Assembly: GCA_904501955.1 (NCBI GenBank)
Contig: CAJGCY010000085.1
Span: forward strand, 1-11,032
Direction of reading: 5' to 3'
Length of the DNA: 11,032 nt
Source of the DNA: an uncultured Akkermansia sp.
GTDB lineage: Bacteria; Verrucomicrobiota; Verrucomicrobiia; Verrucomicrobiales; Akkermansiaceae
Positions 1 to 7,841 of this stretch are shown in pieces. Below the pieces are notes generated by a model. It was not told the origin of the DNA and searched no databases. It saw only the letters and a list, made by a program, of their open reading frames with translations. The position numbers were made by a program, and so were the translations under genes. Every line of letters begins with the position of its first letter. Within the stretch, counting starts at the first letter, position 1.

Positions 1-1190
1 CCGATGGATTCCTCCGGGATGTAAATGCCGGGCTCGATGGTCCAGACCTGATTTTCCGCAAACACGGGGTCTGCGGGGCCGACATCATGCACATCCAGAC
101 CGATGGGGTGAGAAGTACCGTGCATGAAGTATTTGCGCACGCAAAGGGGATTCTCCGGGGCGGCATCCACCTCTTCCTGAGTAAGCAGGCCGAGCTTCAC
201 CAACTCCGCGGCCATGCGCACGCGAACGAGGCGCTCGTACTCAGACTTCTTGAGCCCCGGGAGCATGATTTCCTTGGCATAGCGGTGCACGGCAAGGCAT
301 GCCTCATACACCGCCTTTTGGCGCGGGGTGTACTTGCCGTTGGCAGGGATGGTGCGAGTCATATCACCGGCATAACCGGCATACTCCGCACCGATATCCA
401 AGAGGATGAGGTCACCATCCTGACACAGCTTGTGGTTGGAGATGTAGTGCAGCACACAGGTGTCCTTGCCGGAGGCAATGATGGGGTGGAAGGAGAACTT
501 ACGGGCACGGCGGCGGATGTAGGCAGCACTGAGCAGGGCTTCAATCTCCCACTCACCCATGCCGGGGCGCACGGAGCGAAGCATCTCCACCCAGCCCTCA
601 CCGGTAATGCGGCAAGCCTCGCGCAGCTGCACAAGCTCCTCCTCGCTCTTCACCAAGCGCATGGAGGCAAGCGTGTCGTAAATGCTCTTCAGCTTGGCAT
701 CCGGGTAGGAAGCCATGAGGGCTGCAGCCATACGCTCATTGCGGGTCTGCACATAGGTGAGGCGGCGGGGGTGGTTATCGCGCTCCAGCCACACTTCTTT
801 GGCAGCGGGCACCCACTCCGCCAAGAGGGCGTTGTACTCATCCGTCCAGCGTACGTCCTCAATACCGCTCAGCGCCGTGGCGTCCTCCTTGGTAAGGCGG
901 GCGCCCTCCCAAATGACGATGTGCTCATTGGTTTCGCGCAGCAGCAAAGTGTCCTCGTGCTCGCCGTTCTCGAACACGCGCATCAACAGCACGGTTTCCT
1001 CCTGCTCAATACCTGTCAGGTAGAAGAGGTTGGCGTTCTGGTGGTGCGGCAGGGTACCGTCTGCATTGGTCGGGTAAATATCATTGGAATGCACAATGAC
1101 CAAACTGCCGGCAGGAAGCTGAGCAGCCAGTTTGTCACGCGTGGAGGCGTAAAAGGCTGCGGGGATGGGTTCGTATCTGAGCGTATGCAT
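1..1190 (-). CDS. pepP: Xaa-Pro aminopeptidase (M24B family), partial: C-terminus beyond the window
   Basis: Cytoplasmic metallopeptidase that removes an N-terminal residue preceding proline. The reading frame is open from the ATG at 1190 to the window edge (396 codons). Residues about 1-175 fit the creatinase/AMP-N domain and the rest the pita-bread catalytic fold. Four of the five expected metal ligands are visible: D265 in LILLDIGAEY, D276 in YAGDMTRT, H361 in TSHPIGLDVHD and E386 in WTIEPGIYIP. H368 in the VHD triplet matches a conserved active-site histidine. The last ligand, a glutamate roughly 20 residues after E386 in E. coli PepP, lies off the left edge, so activity cannot be judged from this window. 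The start is set by an AAGGAG Shine-Dalgarno 8 nt upstream, the only good one in the window. It is divergent from mnmA. Family assignment is firm; the pepP symbol rests on similarity to E. coli PepP motifs and spacing. Confidence 0.93.
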   Translation of the reverse strand, partial: MHTLRYEPIPAAFYASTRDKLAAQLPAGSLVIVHSNDIYPTNADGTLPHHQNANLFYLTGIEQEETVLLMRVFENGEHEDTLLLRETNEHIVIWEGARLTKEDATALSGIEDVRWTDEYNALLAEWVPAAKEVWLERDNHPRRLTYVQTRNERMAAALMASYPDAKLKSIYDTLASMRLVKSEEELVQLREACRITGEGWVEMLRSVRPGMGEWEIEALLSAAYIRRRARKFSFHPIIASGKDTCVLHYISNHKLCQDGDLILLDIGAEYAGYAGDMTRTIPANGKYTPRQKAVYEACLAVHRYAKEIMLPGLKKSEYERLVRVRMAAELVKLGLLTQEEVDAAPENPLCVRKYFMHGTSHPIGLDVHDVGPADPVFAENQVWTIEPGIYIPEESI

Positions 1191-1198
1191 GGTGTATA

Positions 1199-1204
1199 CT
1201 CCTT
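1199..1204 (-). promoter_or_regulatory. Shine-Dalgarno of pepP
   Basis: AAGGAG on the minus strand with an 8-nt spacer to the ATG at 1190. It fixes the pepP start and is the only consensus ribosome binding site I find ahead of any gene here. Confidence 0.8.
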
Positions 1205-1214
1205 GTATGGGCGC

Positions 1215-1243
1215 ATTATAGCGGTTTTCACCCTGCGGTGCAA
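1215..1243 (-). promoter_or_regulatory. sigma70-type promoter of pepP
   Basis: On the minus strand, TTGCAC (1243-1238), a 17-nt spacer and a perfect TATAAT (1220-1215). Transcription would begin near 1208, giving a leader of about 18 nt that still contains the AAGGAG. The -35 is weak (TTG only); the -10 is perfect. Confidence 0.6.
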
Positions 1244-1276
1244 CCCCAAAACAAGGGTTGACGCAGGAAAAGGGGA

Positions 1277-1305
1277 TTGCCAGCGCGCACAAAACCTGCT
1301 ATGAT
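1277..1305 (+). promoter_or_regulatory. sigma70-type extended -10 promoter of mnmA
   Basis: TTGCCA (1277-1282), 17-nt spacer, TATGAT (1300-1305), preceded by TGC to form an extended -10. Both hexamers match consensus at five of six positions. Predicted start near 1312, about 22 nt before the mnmA ATG. It points away from the pepP promoter, so the two genes share a 143-bp divergent control region. Confidence 0.68.
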
Positions 1306-1333
1306 GGTGGCAGCACGCGCAACATAACACACC

Positions 1334-2422
1334 ATGGCAAAAATACTTGTAGCACTCAGCGGAGGCGTGGACAGCGCCGCAGCGGCAGCCCTGCTCACCG
1401 AGCAGGGGCATGAGGTGGTGGCAGCCTACATGAAAAACTGGGTCAATGATGAAAATATACCCGGTGAGTGCCCATGGGAAAAGGACATTGAGGACGCACT
1501 GGGCGTGTGCCGCAAGCTGGGCATCGAGCTGCGCGTGGTGGACCTCATCGAGCAGTACCGCAACCGCGTGGTAAACTACCTCATCGAGGGCTACCGCAAT
1601 GGCTCCACGCCTAATCCGGATGTGCTGTGCAACCGCGAGATGAAGTTCGGTGTGCTGCTGGACTACGCGCTGGAGCAAGGCTTCTCCTCCGTAGCTACGG
1701 GGCACTACGCAAACCGCTTGGATGTACCGGGCGAGGGTAGCTACATTCTGCGCGGTGCGGACCGCAACAAAGACCAATCTTACTTCCTCGCGCTGATGCG
1801 CCCGGAGCAAGTAGCCCACGCCGTTTTCCCCGTCGGGCAAATCAACAAGCCCCAAGTGCGCGAGATTGCCCGCCGTTTCGGCCTACCGAACGCGGAGAAA
1901 AAAGACTCACAGGGCATTTGCTTCATCGGGCAGGTGAAAATGAGCGACTTCTTGCGCCACTACCTGCCGGACAACCCCGGCGACATCGTGGACCTGCAGG
2001 GACGCAAGCTCGGGCGGCATGACGGGCTGCACCTCTTCACCATGGGCCAGCGCAAAGGGCACCATGTGGCATCCCCACGCGAGGGAATCGCCTACGTGGT
2101 AGTAGGCAAAGATTTGAAACGCAACCGCTTGATACTCGGTTACGAGGGCGAGGACACACCGGGGCTTTATGCCCGCAGCGCCGTCATCGGCTCCGTCACT
2201 AACACCCTGCTGGGCTTGCCGGAGCGCGTGATGGCACAGCCCCGCTACCGCGCCCCTGCCGTGCACGCCACCTGCACCCCGCTTGCCCCCGGGCGCTACC
2301 GACTGGACTTCGACGCCCCCGTTCGCGCACTTGCCCTCGGGCAAGTATGTGCCCTCTACGCGCCGGATGAGGACCGCGGGGAACGCCTGCTGGGTGGCGG
2401 GTTCTTTGAAGAAATCCTGTAA
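1334..2422 (+). CDS. mnmA: tRNA-specific 2-thiouridylase MnmA
   Basis: Cytoplasmic enzyme that makes the 2-thio group of the wobble uridine (U34) in tRNA-Lys, -Glu and -Gln, using ATP and a persulfide sulfur. The 362-residue length is usual for the family. Visible features are the N-terminal PP-loop SGGVDS (residues 9-14), which binds ATP and adenylates the uridine; the first catalytic cysteine C99 in NPDVLCNREMKFG; and the second, C196, in DSQGICFIG. These two cysteines are the pair that carries and releases sulfur. The central domain (MGQRKGHH) and C-terminal beta-barrel (GVVxGKDL-like stretch VVVGKDLKRN, then the GERLLGGGFFEEIL end) follow in order. The ATG at 1334 starts the PP-loop domain directly, as expected, but has no recognisable Shine-Dalgarno. 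The gap to pheS is 77 bp with no convincing terminator, so readthrough into pheST is possible. Confidence 0.96.
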   Translation: MAKILVALSGGVDSAAAAALLTEQGHEVVAAYMKNWVNDENIPGECPWEKDIEDALGVCRKLGIELRVVDLIEQYRNRVVNYLIEGYRNGSTPNPDVLCNREMKFGVLLDYALEQGFSSVATGHYANRLDVPGEGSYILRGADRNKDQSYFLALMRPEQVAHAVFPVGQINKPQVREIARRFGLPNAEKKDSQGICFIGQVKMSDFLRHYLPDNPGDIVDLQGRKLGRHDGLHLFTMGQRKGHHVASPREGIAYVVVGKDLKRNRLILGYEGEDTPGLYARSAVIGSVTNTLLGLPERVMAQPRYRAPAVHATCTPLAPGRYRLDFDAPVRALALGQVCALYAPDEDRGERLLGGGFFEEIL

Positions 2423-2456
2423 TACGCCATCAGGGCTCGCATGGCAGGTTTTGGGC

Positions 2457-2484
2457 TTGACTTTCGCGTGTATGCGCGTATAGT
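2457..2484 (+). promoter_or_regulatory. sigma70-type promoter of pheST
   Basis: TTGACT (2457-2462), 16-nt spacer, TATAGT (2479-2484); each hexamer matches consensus at five of six positions. The predicted start near 2491 leaves a leader of only about 9 nt before the pheS ATG at 2500. The -35 context CTTGACTT recurs upstream of bamA. There is no room for a pheST attenuator or T-box leader from this promoter. Confidence 0.62.
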
Positions 2485-2499
2485 ACCGCCCATACAGTT

Positions 2500-3510
2500 A
2501 TGAAAGACCAGATAGCAAGTGTACAGAGTGCCGCTCTGGCTCAGATTGCCGCAATTGCGGACATGAAGGGCTTGGAGGATGCCCGTGTGGGCATTTTGGG
2601 CAAAAAAGGAAGCCTGACCCAGGTGCAGCAAGGCATGCGCAATGTGGCAAAGGAAGACAAGCCCGCCGTCGGCGCCATGCTGAACGAGGCTCGCGCCACC
2701 ATCACCGCAGCGCTTGAGGAGCGCAAGGCAGCCCTGCAGGCAGAGTTGGACGCCGCAGCCGTAGCCGGGGTTGACTTTACCATGCCGGGCGCCACCCTGC
2801 CCGCCGGTGGTCTGCACCCCATCTCCATCGTGCGCGATGAGGCCGTACGCGTGCTGCGCCGCATGGGCTTCACGCTGTCTGACGGCCCGGAGATTGAGGA
2901 CGAGTGGCACTGCTTTGACGCGCTGAACACGCCGGATGACCACCCCGCCCGCAACGAGAAAGACACCTTCTACTTCGACAGCGGCAAGCTGCTGCGCACG
3001 CAGACCAGCACCGTGCAGGCCCGCACCATGGAGAAACAGGCACCGCCCGTGCGCATCATCTGCCCCGGCTCCGCGTTCCGCCGCGACGCCATCGATGCCA
3101 CCCACCTCTCCGCCTTCAACCAGATTGAGGGTCTGTATGTGGACAAGAACGTGAGCGTGGGTGACCTGAAGGGCACGCTGGAGTACTTCCTGAAGGCGCT
3201 GTTCGGCAGCGAGACCGCCGTGCGCTTCCGCCCGCACTTCTTCCCGTTCACGGAGCCGAGCTTCGAGATTGACGTGCTGCTGCAGGCAGCAGGCCAGGCA
3301 CCGCGCTGGATTGAGATTGCCGGCTGCGGCATGGTGAACCCCGCCGTGTTCGAGAACATCGACAAAGAGACCGGCAAAAACATGTACAGCGGCTGCACGG
3401 GCTTTGCCTTCGGCATCGGTCTGGAGCGCTTGGCCATGATTCGCTGGGGCATCCGCGACATCCGTCTGCTCATCGAGAACGATGTGCGCTTCCTCGCCCA
3501 GTTCCAATAA
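2500..3510 (+). CDS. pheS: phenylalanyl-tRNA synthetase alpha subunit
   Basis: Catalytic subunit of the (alpha-beta)2 class II enzyme that charges tRNA-Phe with phenylalanine in the cytoplasm. The 336-residue length is normal. Residues about 1-85 form the alpha-helical coiled-coil arm that contacts tRNA; the class II catalytic core begins near GGLHPISIVRDEAVRVLRRMGF. Motif 2 is seen as SAFRRD (R194, R195, D196) followed by DATHLSAFNQIEG. The phenylalanine-pocket stretch FPFTEPSFE spans 248-256, and motif 3 with the ATP-binding arginine is GIGLERLAM (R310). The ATG at 2500 is supported by the N-terminal fit, although there is no Shine-Dalgarno. pheT starts 24 bp downstream, so the two subunits are almost certainly co-transcribed. 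Confidence 0.97.
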   Translation: MKDQIASVQSAALAQIAAIADMKGLEDARVGILGKKGSLTQVQQGMRNVAKEDKPAVGAMLNEARATITAALEERKAALQAELDAAAVAGVDFTMPGATLPAGGLHPISIVRDEAVRVLRRMGFTLSDGPEIEDEWHCFDALNTPDDHPARNEKDTFYFDSGKLLRTQTSTVQARTMEKQAPPVRIICPGSAFRRDAIDATHLSAFNQIEGLYVDKNVSVGDLKGTLEYFLKALFGSETAVRFRPHFFPFTEPSFEIDVLLQAAGQAPRWIEIAGCGMVNPAVFENIDKETGKNMYSGCTGFAFGIGLERLAMIRWGIRDIRLLIENDVRFLAQFQ

Positions 3511-3534
3511 TTCACACCACAGATTTCACACACA

Positions 3535-6030
3535 ATGAACGTATCACTTAATTGGCTTTCAAGCTACATAGACCTGGAGGGGCTCGGCACGCAGGAGATG
3601 GCTGACATGCTCACCTTTGCCGGCATTGAGGTAGAGGGCATTCAGGAGCGCGGCGTCACCACGGACCTCGTGGTGGTGGCTCAGGTCATGGAGAAAACGC
3701 CCGTAGAGGGCAGCGACCACCTCAACGTCTGCATGGTAGACGCCGGTGAGGGCTCCCTGCGCCAGATTGTATGCGGCGCCAGCAACTACAAGGTGGGGGA
3801 CAAGGTACCCTGCGCCCTGCCCGGCTCCGTACTGCCCGGCGGCTGGGAGATTAAGGACGGCAAGCTGCGCGGCATTGAGAGCCGCGGCATGCTCTGCTCC
3901 TGCTCTGAGCTGGGTCTGCCGGACAAAGAGCACGGCCTGTGGATTCTGCCTCAGGAGTATGAGGTAGGCACCCCCGTGCGCACGTTTGTGGAGACGGACA
4001 CCATCTTTGAGCTGGAGATTACGCCGAACCGCCCGGACCTCCTCAGTCACTGGGGCATGGCTCGCGAGCTCGCCGGCATCACCGGTCGCAGCCTGAAGGC
4101 AGACCCCGCCTCCGCCGCCATGGGCGCCACGGAAACCAAGCCCGCAGGCGACTACATCACCCTTTCCGCCCCGGAGATTTGCCCGCTCTACACCGCAACC
4201 CGCATCAGCGGCGTGAAGGTAGGCCCCTCCCCGGAGTGGCTCGCCAACCGTTTGGTTTCCATCGGTCTGCGCCCCATCAACAACGTAGTGGACATCACGA
4301 ACTACTGTCTCTTTGAGCTCGGTCACCCCCTGCATGCGTTCGACGCAGCCAAGCTCACCGGCAACCTGAACATCCGCCGCGCAGCGGAGGGAGAGCAGTT
4401 TACCAGCCTGATGGAAGAGACCTACACCCTCAGCACGGAAGACGTGGTTATCTCCGACGCCTCCGGCGCCGCTCTGGCACTGGGTGGTGTGATGGGTGGT
4501 CTGGACTCCGGCGTGACGGAGGCTACCACGGACATCGTGCTGGAGAGCGCTTGGTTTGCCCGCAGCAACATCCGCTTCACGAGCCGCCGTCTCGGCCTTG
4601 GCTCCGACTCCTCCTACCGTTTCGAGCGTGGCACCTCCCCGTGGAACGTGCTGCGTGCAGCAGCCCGCGCTACGGAGCTCATCTTGGAGTGCTGCGGTGG
4701 CACGGCGGAGCCCGTGTTGGTAGGCGGTCAGGCCCCCTGTCTGGTACCGGAGGAGAACGCCCCGAACGCCACCGTGGTAGAGCAAGGCAGCGACGCCAAG
4801 ATTTACTACGCTCTCGACCAGGTGCAGCTCGACTGGAAGGAGCTGGACGTCATGACCAACGGCGCCATCCCCCACACGGAGGCTACCACCATCCTCAAGA
4901 ACCTCGGTCTCAAGAACATCGACGGCCGCGGCACATGGGATTGCCCGCCTTGGCGCTTGGACCTCAAGCGCAGCTGCGACTTGCTGGAGGAAATCGTGCG
5001 TGTGTACGGCATTGACAACATCCCCGCCACCAACACCTCCATCTACGTGGAGGAGAGCGCCTACGACCGCGCCAATGATTACCGCATGAACCTCTGCCGC
5101 AAGCTGGCAGGTGCCGGTTTCTGGGAGGCACAGACCTTCAAGCTCATCGCTGCCGAGAGCATCGACCCCACCATTGCAGACGTGAACAACGCCCTGCCCA
5201 TCAAGCCGCTGATGGACGGTGACATCATCCGCGTGTCCCTCCCCATCTCCGAGGACCACTCCACGCTGCGTCCCTCCTTGGCTCCGGGTCTCATCTCCGT
5301 AGCAGCCCGCAACATCAACCAAGGTTTGGATGTGCTGCGCTTCTTTGAGTGCGGCCGCGTGTTCCGCAACACCGGCGGTGGCAAGGGCAAGGACATCGAG
5401 ACGGAGGTGCTGGGCATCTTCATGGCAGGCAAACTCAGCCCCGCCAGTTGGGCAGATACCAAGCCCGCCACGGCAGGCTTTGAGCACATTCGTGCCGTGC
5501 TCGACATCCTCGTACCGAAGGCTACCATCACGCTCACCCCGGTCAAGAAGCCGCGTGAAAATGCAGCCGTTGCGGCGGATATCGCCATCAACAATCAGGC
5601 TTGTGGCTTCTTTGCCCGCCTCTCCTTGGAGAAGTGCCGCACCCTCGGTCTGCCGATGGAAACCTACTACGCCGAGCTGGACCTCCGCAAGCTGCAGCAG
5701 ATTGCCACCGCTCCTTTCAAGGCGGCAGACCTGCCCCAGTTCCCCGGCTCCTCCCGCGATGCCTCCTTGGATGTTCCCGCCGCCACGCGCCACGCGGACA
5801 TCGTTAAGGCTGTGGAGTCCGCCAAGCAGAAGCTGCTCATCTCCTGCGGCCTCAAGGACGTGTTCTGCGACCCGACCGGCGAGAAACTCGCCGCCGACCG
5901 CAAGGCCATGACCTACACCTTCCTCTACCGCGATGCGAAGAAGACCCTCACCGCTGCGGAGGTGGATGCCGCTCACAGGACCGTGCTGGATGCCCTCTCC
6001 AAGGGCGTGAAGGAGCTTAACTTCCGCTAA
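3535..6030 (+). CDS. pheT: phenylalanyl-tRNA synthetase beta subunit
   Basis: Non-catalytic but essential subunit, responsible for tRNA-Phe recognition and for hydrolytic editing of Tyr-tRNA-Phe. At 831 residues it is full length for a bacterial PheT. Domains in order: an EMAP-II/OB-like tRNA-binding domain at about 40-150 (SDHLNVCMVDAG, QIVCGASNY, RGMLCS); the B3/B4 editing domain at about 210-390 (NVVDITNYCLFELGHPLHAFD, LGGVMGG); a B5 domain at about 420-490 (ending near HTEATTILKNLGLK); the degenerate class II core from about 490 (SCDLLEEIVRVYGIDNIP); and a C-terminal FDX-ACB anticodon-binding domain at about 735-831, beginning QFPGSSRDASLDVP. No truncation or frameshift is seen. The start ATG has only CA-rich sequence ahead of it and no Shine-Dalgarno. 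A strong terminator follows 27 bp after the stop. Confidence 0.97.
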   Translation: MNVSLNWLSSYIDLEGLGTQEMADMLTFAGIEVEGIQERGVTTDLVVVAQVMEKTPVEGSDHLNVCMVDAGEGSLRQIVCGASNYKVGDKVPCALPGSVLPGGWEIKDGKLRGIESRGMLCSCSELGLPDKEHGLWILPQEYEVGTPVRTFVETDTIFELEITPNRPDLLSHWGMARELAGITGRSLKADPASAAMGATETKPAGDYITLSAPEICPLYTATRISGVKVGPSPEWLANRLVSIGLRPINNVVDITNYCLFELGHPLHAFDAAKLTGNLNIRRAAEGEQFTSLMEETYTLSTEDVVISDASGAALALGGVMGGLDSGVTEATTDIVLESAWFARSNIRFTSRRLGLGSDSSYRFERGTSPWNVLRAAARATELILECCGGTAEPVLVGGQAPCLVPEENAPNATVVEQGSDAKIYYALDQVQLDWKELDVMTNGAIPHTEATTILKNLGLKNIDGRGTWDCPPWRLDLKRSCDLLEEIVRVYGIDNIPATNTSIYVEESAYDRANDYRMNLCRKLAGAGFWEAQTFKLIAAESIDPTIADVNNALPIKPLMDGDIIRVSLPISEDHSTLRPSLAPGLISVAARNINQGLDVLRFFECGRVFRNTGGGKGKDIETEVLGIFMAGKLSPASWADTKPATAGFEHIRAVLDILVPKATITLTPVKKPRENAAVAADIAINNQACGFFARLSLEKCRTLGLPMETYYAELDLRKLQQIATAPFKAADLPQFPGSSRDASLDVPAATRHADIVKAVESAKQKLLISCGLKDVFCDPTGEKLAADRKAMTYTFLYRDAKKTLTAAEVDAAHRTVLDALSKGVKELNFR

Positions 6031-6056
6031 AGCCCCTCCCTCGGTTCACCGATTTC

Positions 6057-6093
6057 AACCCCGTGTTGCCCGCTGTGGCAACACGGGGTTTTT
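6057..6093 (+). terminator. intrinsic terminator of pheST
   Basis: A perfect 12-bp stem (6059-6070 with 6077-6088, CCCCGTGTTGCC on the left arm), a 6-nt loop and a run of five T (6089-6093). Two upstream A residues can pair with the first two T residues. It lies 27 bp past the pheT stop and isolates the tRNA-synthetase genes from the sulfatase gene. Confidence 0.92.
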
Positions 6094-6118
6094 GATTACC
6101 CCATGCAGCATAAAAAGC

Positions 6119-6148
6119 GTGACAATGGCGGAGAAAATATGCTATAAG
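6119..6148 (+). promoter_or_regulatory. extended -10 promoter of the sulfatase gene
   Basis: GTGACA (6119-6124), 18-nt spacer, TATAAG (6143-6148) with TGC immediately upstream as an extended -10. Each hexamer matches consensus at five of six. The predicted start near 6155 gives a leader of about 22 nt to the ATG at 6177. No operator-like palindrome is evident. Confidence 0.58.
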
Positions 6149-6176
6149 ACCAAGTATACCTAGGTAGATTACGATT

Positions 6177-7685
6177 ATGTTCTTCCGTTCCCTGTTCACA
6201 GCTTTACTGATGGCTCTTCCGCTGCAGGCGGCGGAGAAACCGCGCGCCATTGTCATCTTCTACACGGATGATTTGGGCTACAATGACACCTCCACCTACG
6301 GTTGCGATAAAGTCCCCTGCCCGAACTTGGATAAACTGGCGGAGGAAGGCCTGAAGTTCACGGATGCCCACAGCACCACCTCCGTTTGCACGCCTTCCCG
6401 TTACTCACTGCTTACGGGTGAATACGCTTGGCGCAGGGATGACACCCGCATCCTGCCCGGCGACGCCAAGCTCATCCTGCCCACCAAAGATGAGCGCCAA
6501 ACCCTGCCGAGCCTCATGCAGCAAGCAGGCTACCGCACAGCCGTCATCGGCAAATGGCACCTCGGGCTCGGGCGCGGGGAGCAGGCAACGGATTGGAACC
6601 ACCACATTTCCCCCGGCCCGAATGAGGTCGGGTTCGACCACTCCTTCATCTTGGCAGCCACGGGCGACCGCGTGCCCTGTGTTTATCTGGAGAACGGTCA
6701 TGTGGTGGGGCTTGACCCGAATGACCCCATCGAGGTAAGCTATGAAAAGCCCTTTGAGGGCGAACCTCTGGGCAGCACGCACCCGCAGCTGCTCAAGCCG
6801 TGGGCTCGCAGCAACGGTCCGCAGCACAACTGCGCCGTGATTGACGGCATACCCCGCATCGGCTACATGAAGGGCGGCAAAGCTGCACTGTGGACAGACC
6901 AAGACATGGCAGACCGCATCACGGACGAGGCCATACGCTTCATCCGCGAAAGCGCCGGCATGAACAAGCCCATTTTCCTCTACTTCGCCACAAACGACAT
7001 ACACGTGCCCCGCGACCCACACCACCGCTTTAAGGGGAAAAGCCGGATGGGCATCCGCGGTGATGTAACCGTGCAGATGGATGATTGCTTGGGGCGCCTG
7101 CGCACCGCTCTGACGGAGAATGGCTATGAGGATTGCCTCTTCATCTTCTCCAGCGACAACGGCCCGGTCATCAACGACGGTTATTTCGACGGCTCCATCC
7201 GCGATTGCAAAGGGCACAACCCCGTTGCCCCCATGGGAACGGGAGCTTGGCGCAACGGTAAGCTGGATGGCGGCAAATACGGCATCATGGAGGGCAGCAC
7301 CCGCGTACCCTTCATTGTGAGCTGGCCCGGGCACACCCCGCAGGGCAGCACCTCCGCAGCACTCGTCAGCCAAATAGACTTAGCGCGCACCCTCTGCGAG
7401 CTGGTGGGCATAGCCGTACCTGCTACCGCCTTGCCGGACAGCCGCAACGCCCTGCCGGCGCTCTTGGGCAGCGACTCCACCGGCGCTCCCTACATCATCG
7501 AGCAAAATATCGGCAAATTGCTCGCCGTGCGCAAAGGGCAATACAAATACTACCGCCGCAACGGTAAGCAGCATTTATTCGACCTCAGCACCGACCTCCG
7601 CGAAGAGCACAACATAGCAGCCGAACACCCGCAGCTGGTGCAAGAGCTGGACGCCCTGCTCCGCTCCGCCGCCAAGCAACCGTAA
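6177..7685 (+). CDS. secreted sulfatase (type I, formylglycine-dependent)
   Basis: Hydrolyses a sulfate ester, most likely on a carbohydrate, outside the cytoplasm. MFFRSLFTALLMALPLQA is a typical signal peptide with cleavage after about residue 18-19; no lipobox cysteine is present. The alkaline-phosphatase-like fold shows the calcium-binding pair D31-D32 (TDDLGYND), the sulfatase signature CTPSR with C71 as the residue converted to formylglycine, GKWHLG (K126, H128), NDIHVPRD (H276), a second metal-binding pair in SSDNGP (D327, N328), and GGKYGIMEGSTRVP (K367, R376). All expected active-site positions are present. At 502 residues it is of normal size. A Cys-type signature needs a formylglycine-generating enzyme or anaerobic maturase; none is encoded here. 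There are no glycosidase or transporter neighbours, so the substrate cannot be assigned; host or mucin glycan sulfate is a guess. The start has no Shine-Dalgarno. Confidence 0.93.
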   Translation: MFFRSLFTALLMALPLQAAEKPRAIVIFYTDDLGYNDTSTYGCDKVPCPNLDKLAEEGLKFTDAHSTTSVCTPSRYSLLTGEYAWRRDDTRILPGDAKLILPTKDERQTLPSLMQQAGYRTAVIGKWHLGLGRGEQATDWNHHISPGPNEVGFDHSFILAATGDRVPCVYLENGHVVGLDPNDPIEVSYEKPFEGEPLGSTHPQLLKPWARSNGPQHNCAVIDGIPRIGYMKGGKAALWTDQDMADRITDEAIRFIRESAGMNKPIFLYFATNDIHVPRDPHHRFKGKSRMGIRGDVTVQMDDCLGRLRTALTENGYEDCLFIFSSDNGPVINDGYFDGSIRDCKGHNPVAPMGTGAWRNGKLDGGKYGIMEGSTRVPFIVSWPGHTPQGSTSAALVSQIDLARTLCELVGIAVPATALPDSRNALPALLGSDSTGAPYIIEQNIGKLLAVRKGQYKYYRRNGKQHLFDLSTDLREEHNIAAEHPQLVQELDALLRSAAKQP

Positions 7686-7805
7686 TGCACCCGGCAAAAA
7701 CGAGTTTTCGGCACCGAAATCACGAGATAAGAGCCCCGAAAAAAGCGGAATGCGCCAATTTTGTTAGCACAGCAAAAAAAGGGCGATAAAACAGATAATA
7801 AATGC

Positions 7806-7834
7806 TTGACTTCACATATTTACTCGGGTAAAGT
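7806..7834 (+). promoter_or_regulatory. candidate promoter of bamA, nearly leaderless
   Basis: TTGACT (7806-7811), 17-nt spacer, TAAAGT (7829-7834, four of six). The start would fall near 7841, one base before the bamA ATG, so the message would be leaderless or almost so. An alternative -10, GATAAT (7794-7799), has no matching -35 but would give a 36-nt leader. The sulfatase gene has no clear terminator, so readthrough could also feed bamA. Confidence 0.45.
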
Positions 7835-7841
7835 ATCCGCC

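Noticed and set aside
87..1304. 405-residue plus-strand open frame over pepP
   Set aside because: It is the complement of a clear M24 aminopeptidase with metal ligands and a Shine-Dalgarno; the plus-strand translation has no family features and runs through both divergent promoters.
2427..2446. GCCAT ... ATGGC inverted repeat after mnmA as a terminator
   Set aside because: A 5-bp stem with a 10-nt loop and only four T residues a few bases downstream is not convincing.
3559..5976. 805-residue open frame on the minus strand opposite pheT, and a 383-residue one (2356-3507) opposite pheS
   Set aside because: Both are antisense to genes with full domain matches. They arise from GC-rich codon use; the translations are compositionally odd (Gly/Val/His/Ala-rich) with no recognisable domain.
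7706..7719. TTTCGG-CA-CCGAAA inverted repeat after the sulfatase gene as a terminator
   Set aside because: The loop is only 2 nt, the stem is weak and no T-run follows.
7761..7841. TTG start extending BamA by 27 residues
   Set aside because: It would place a Lys/Asp-rich stretch ahead of the signal peptide and would span the best promoter candidate.
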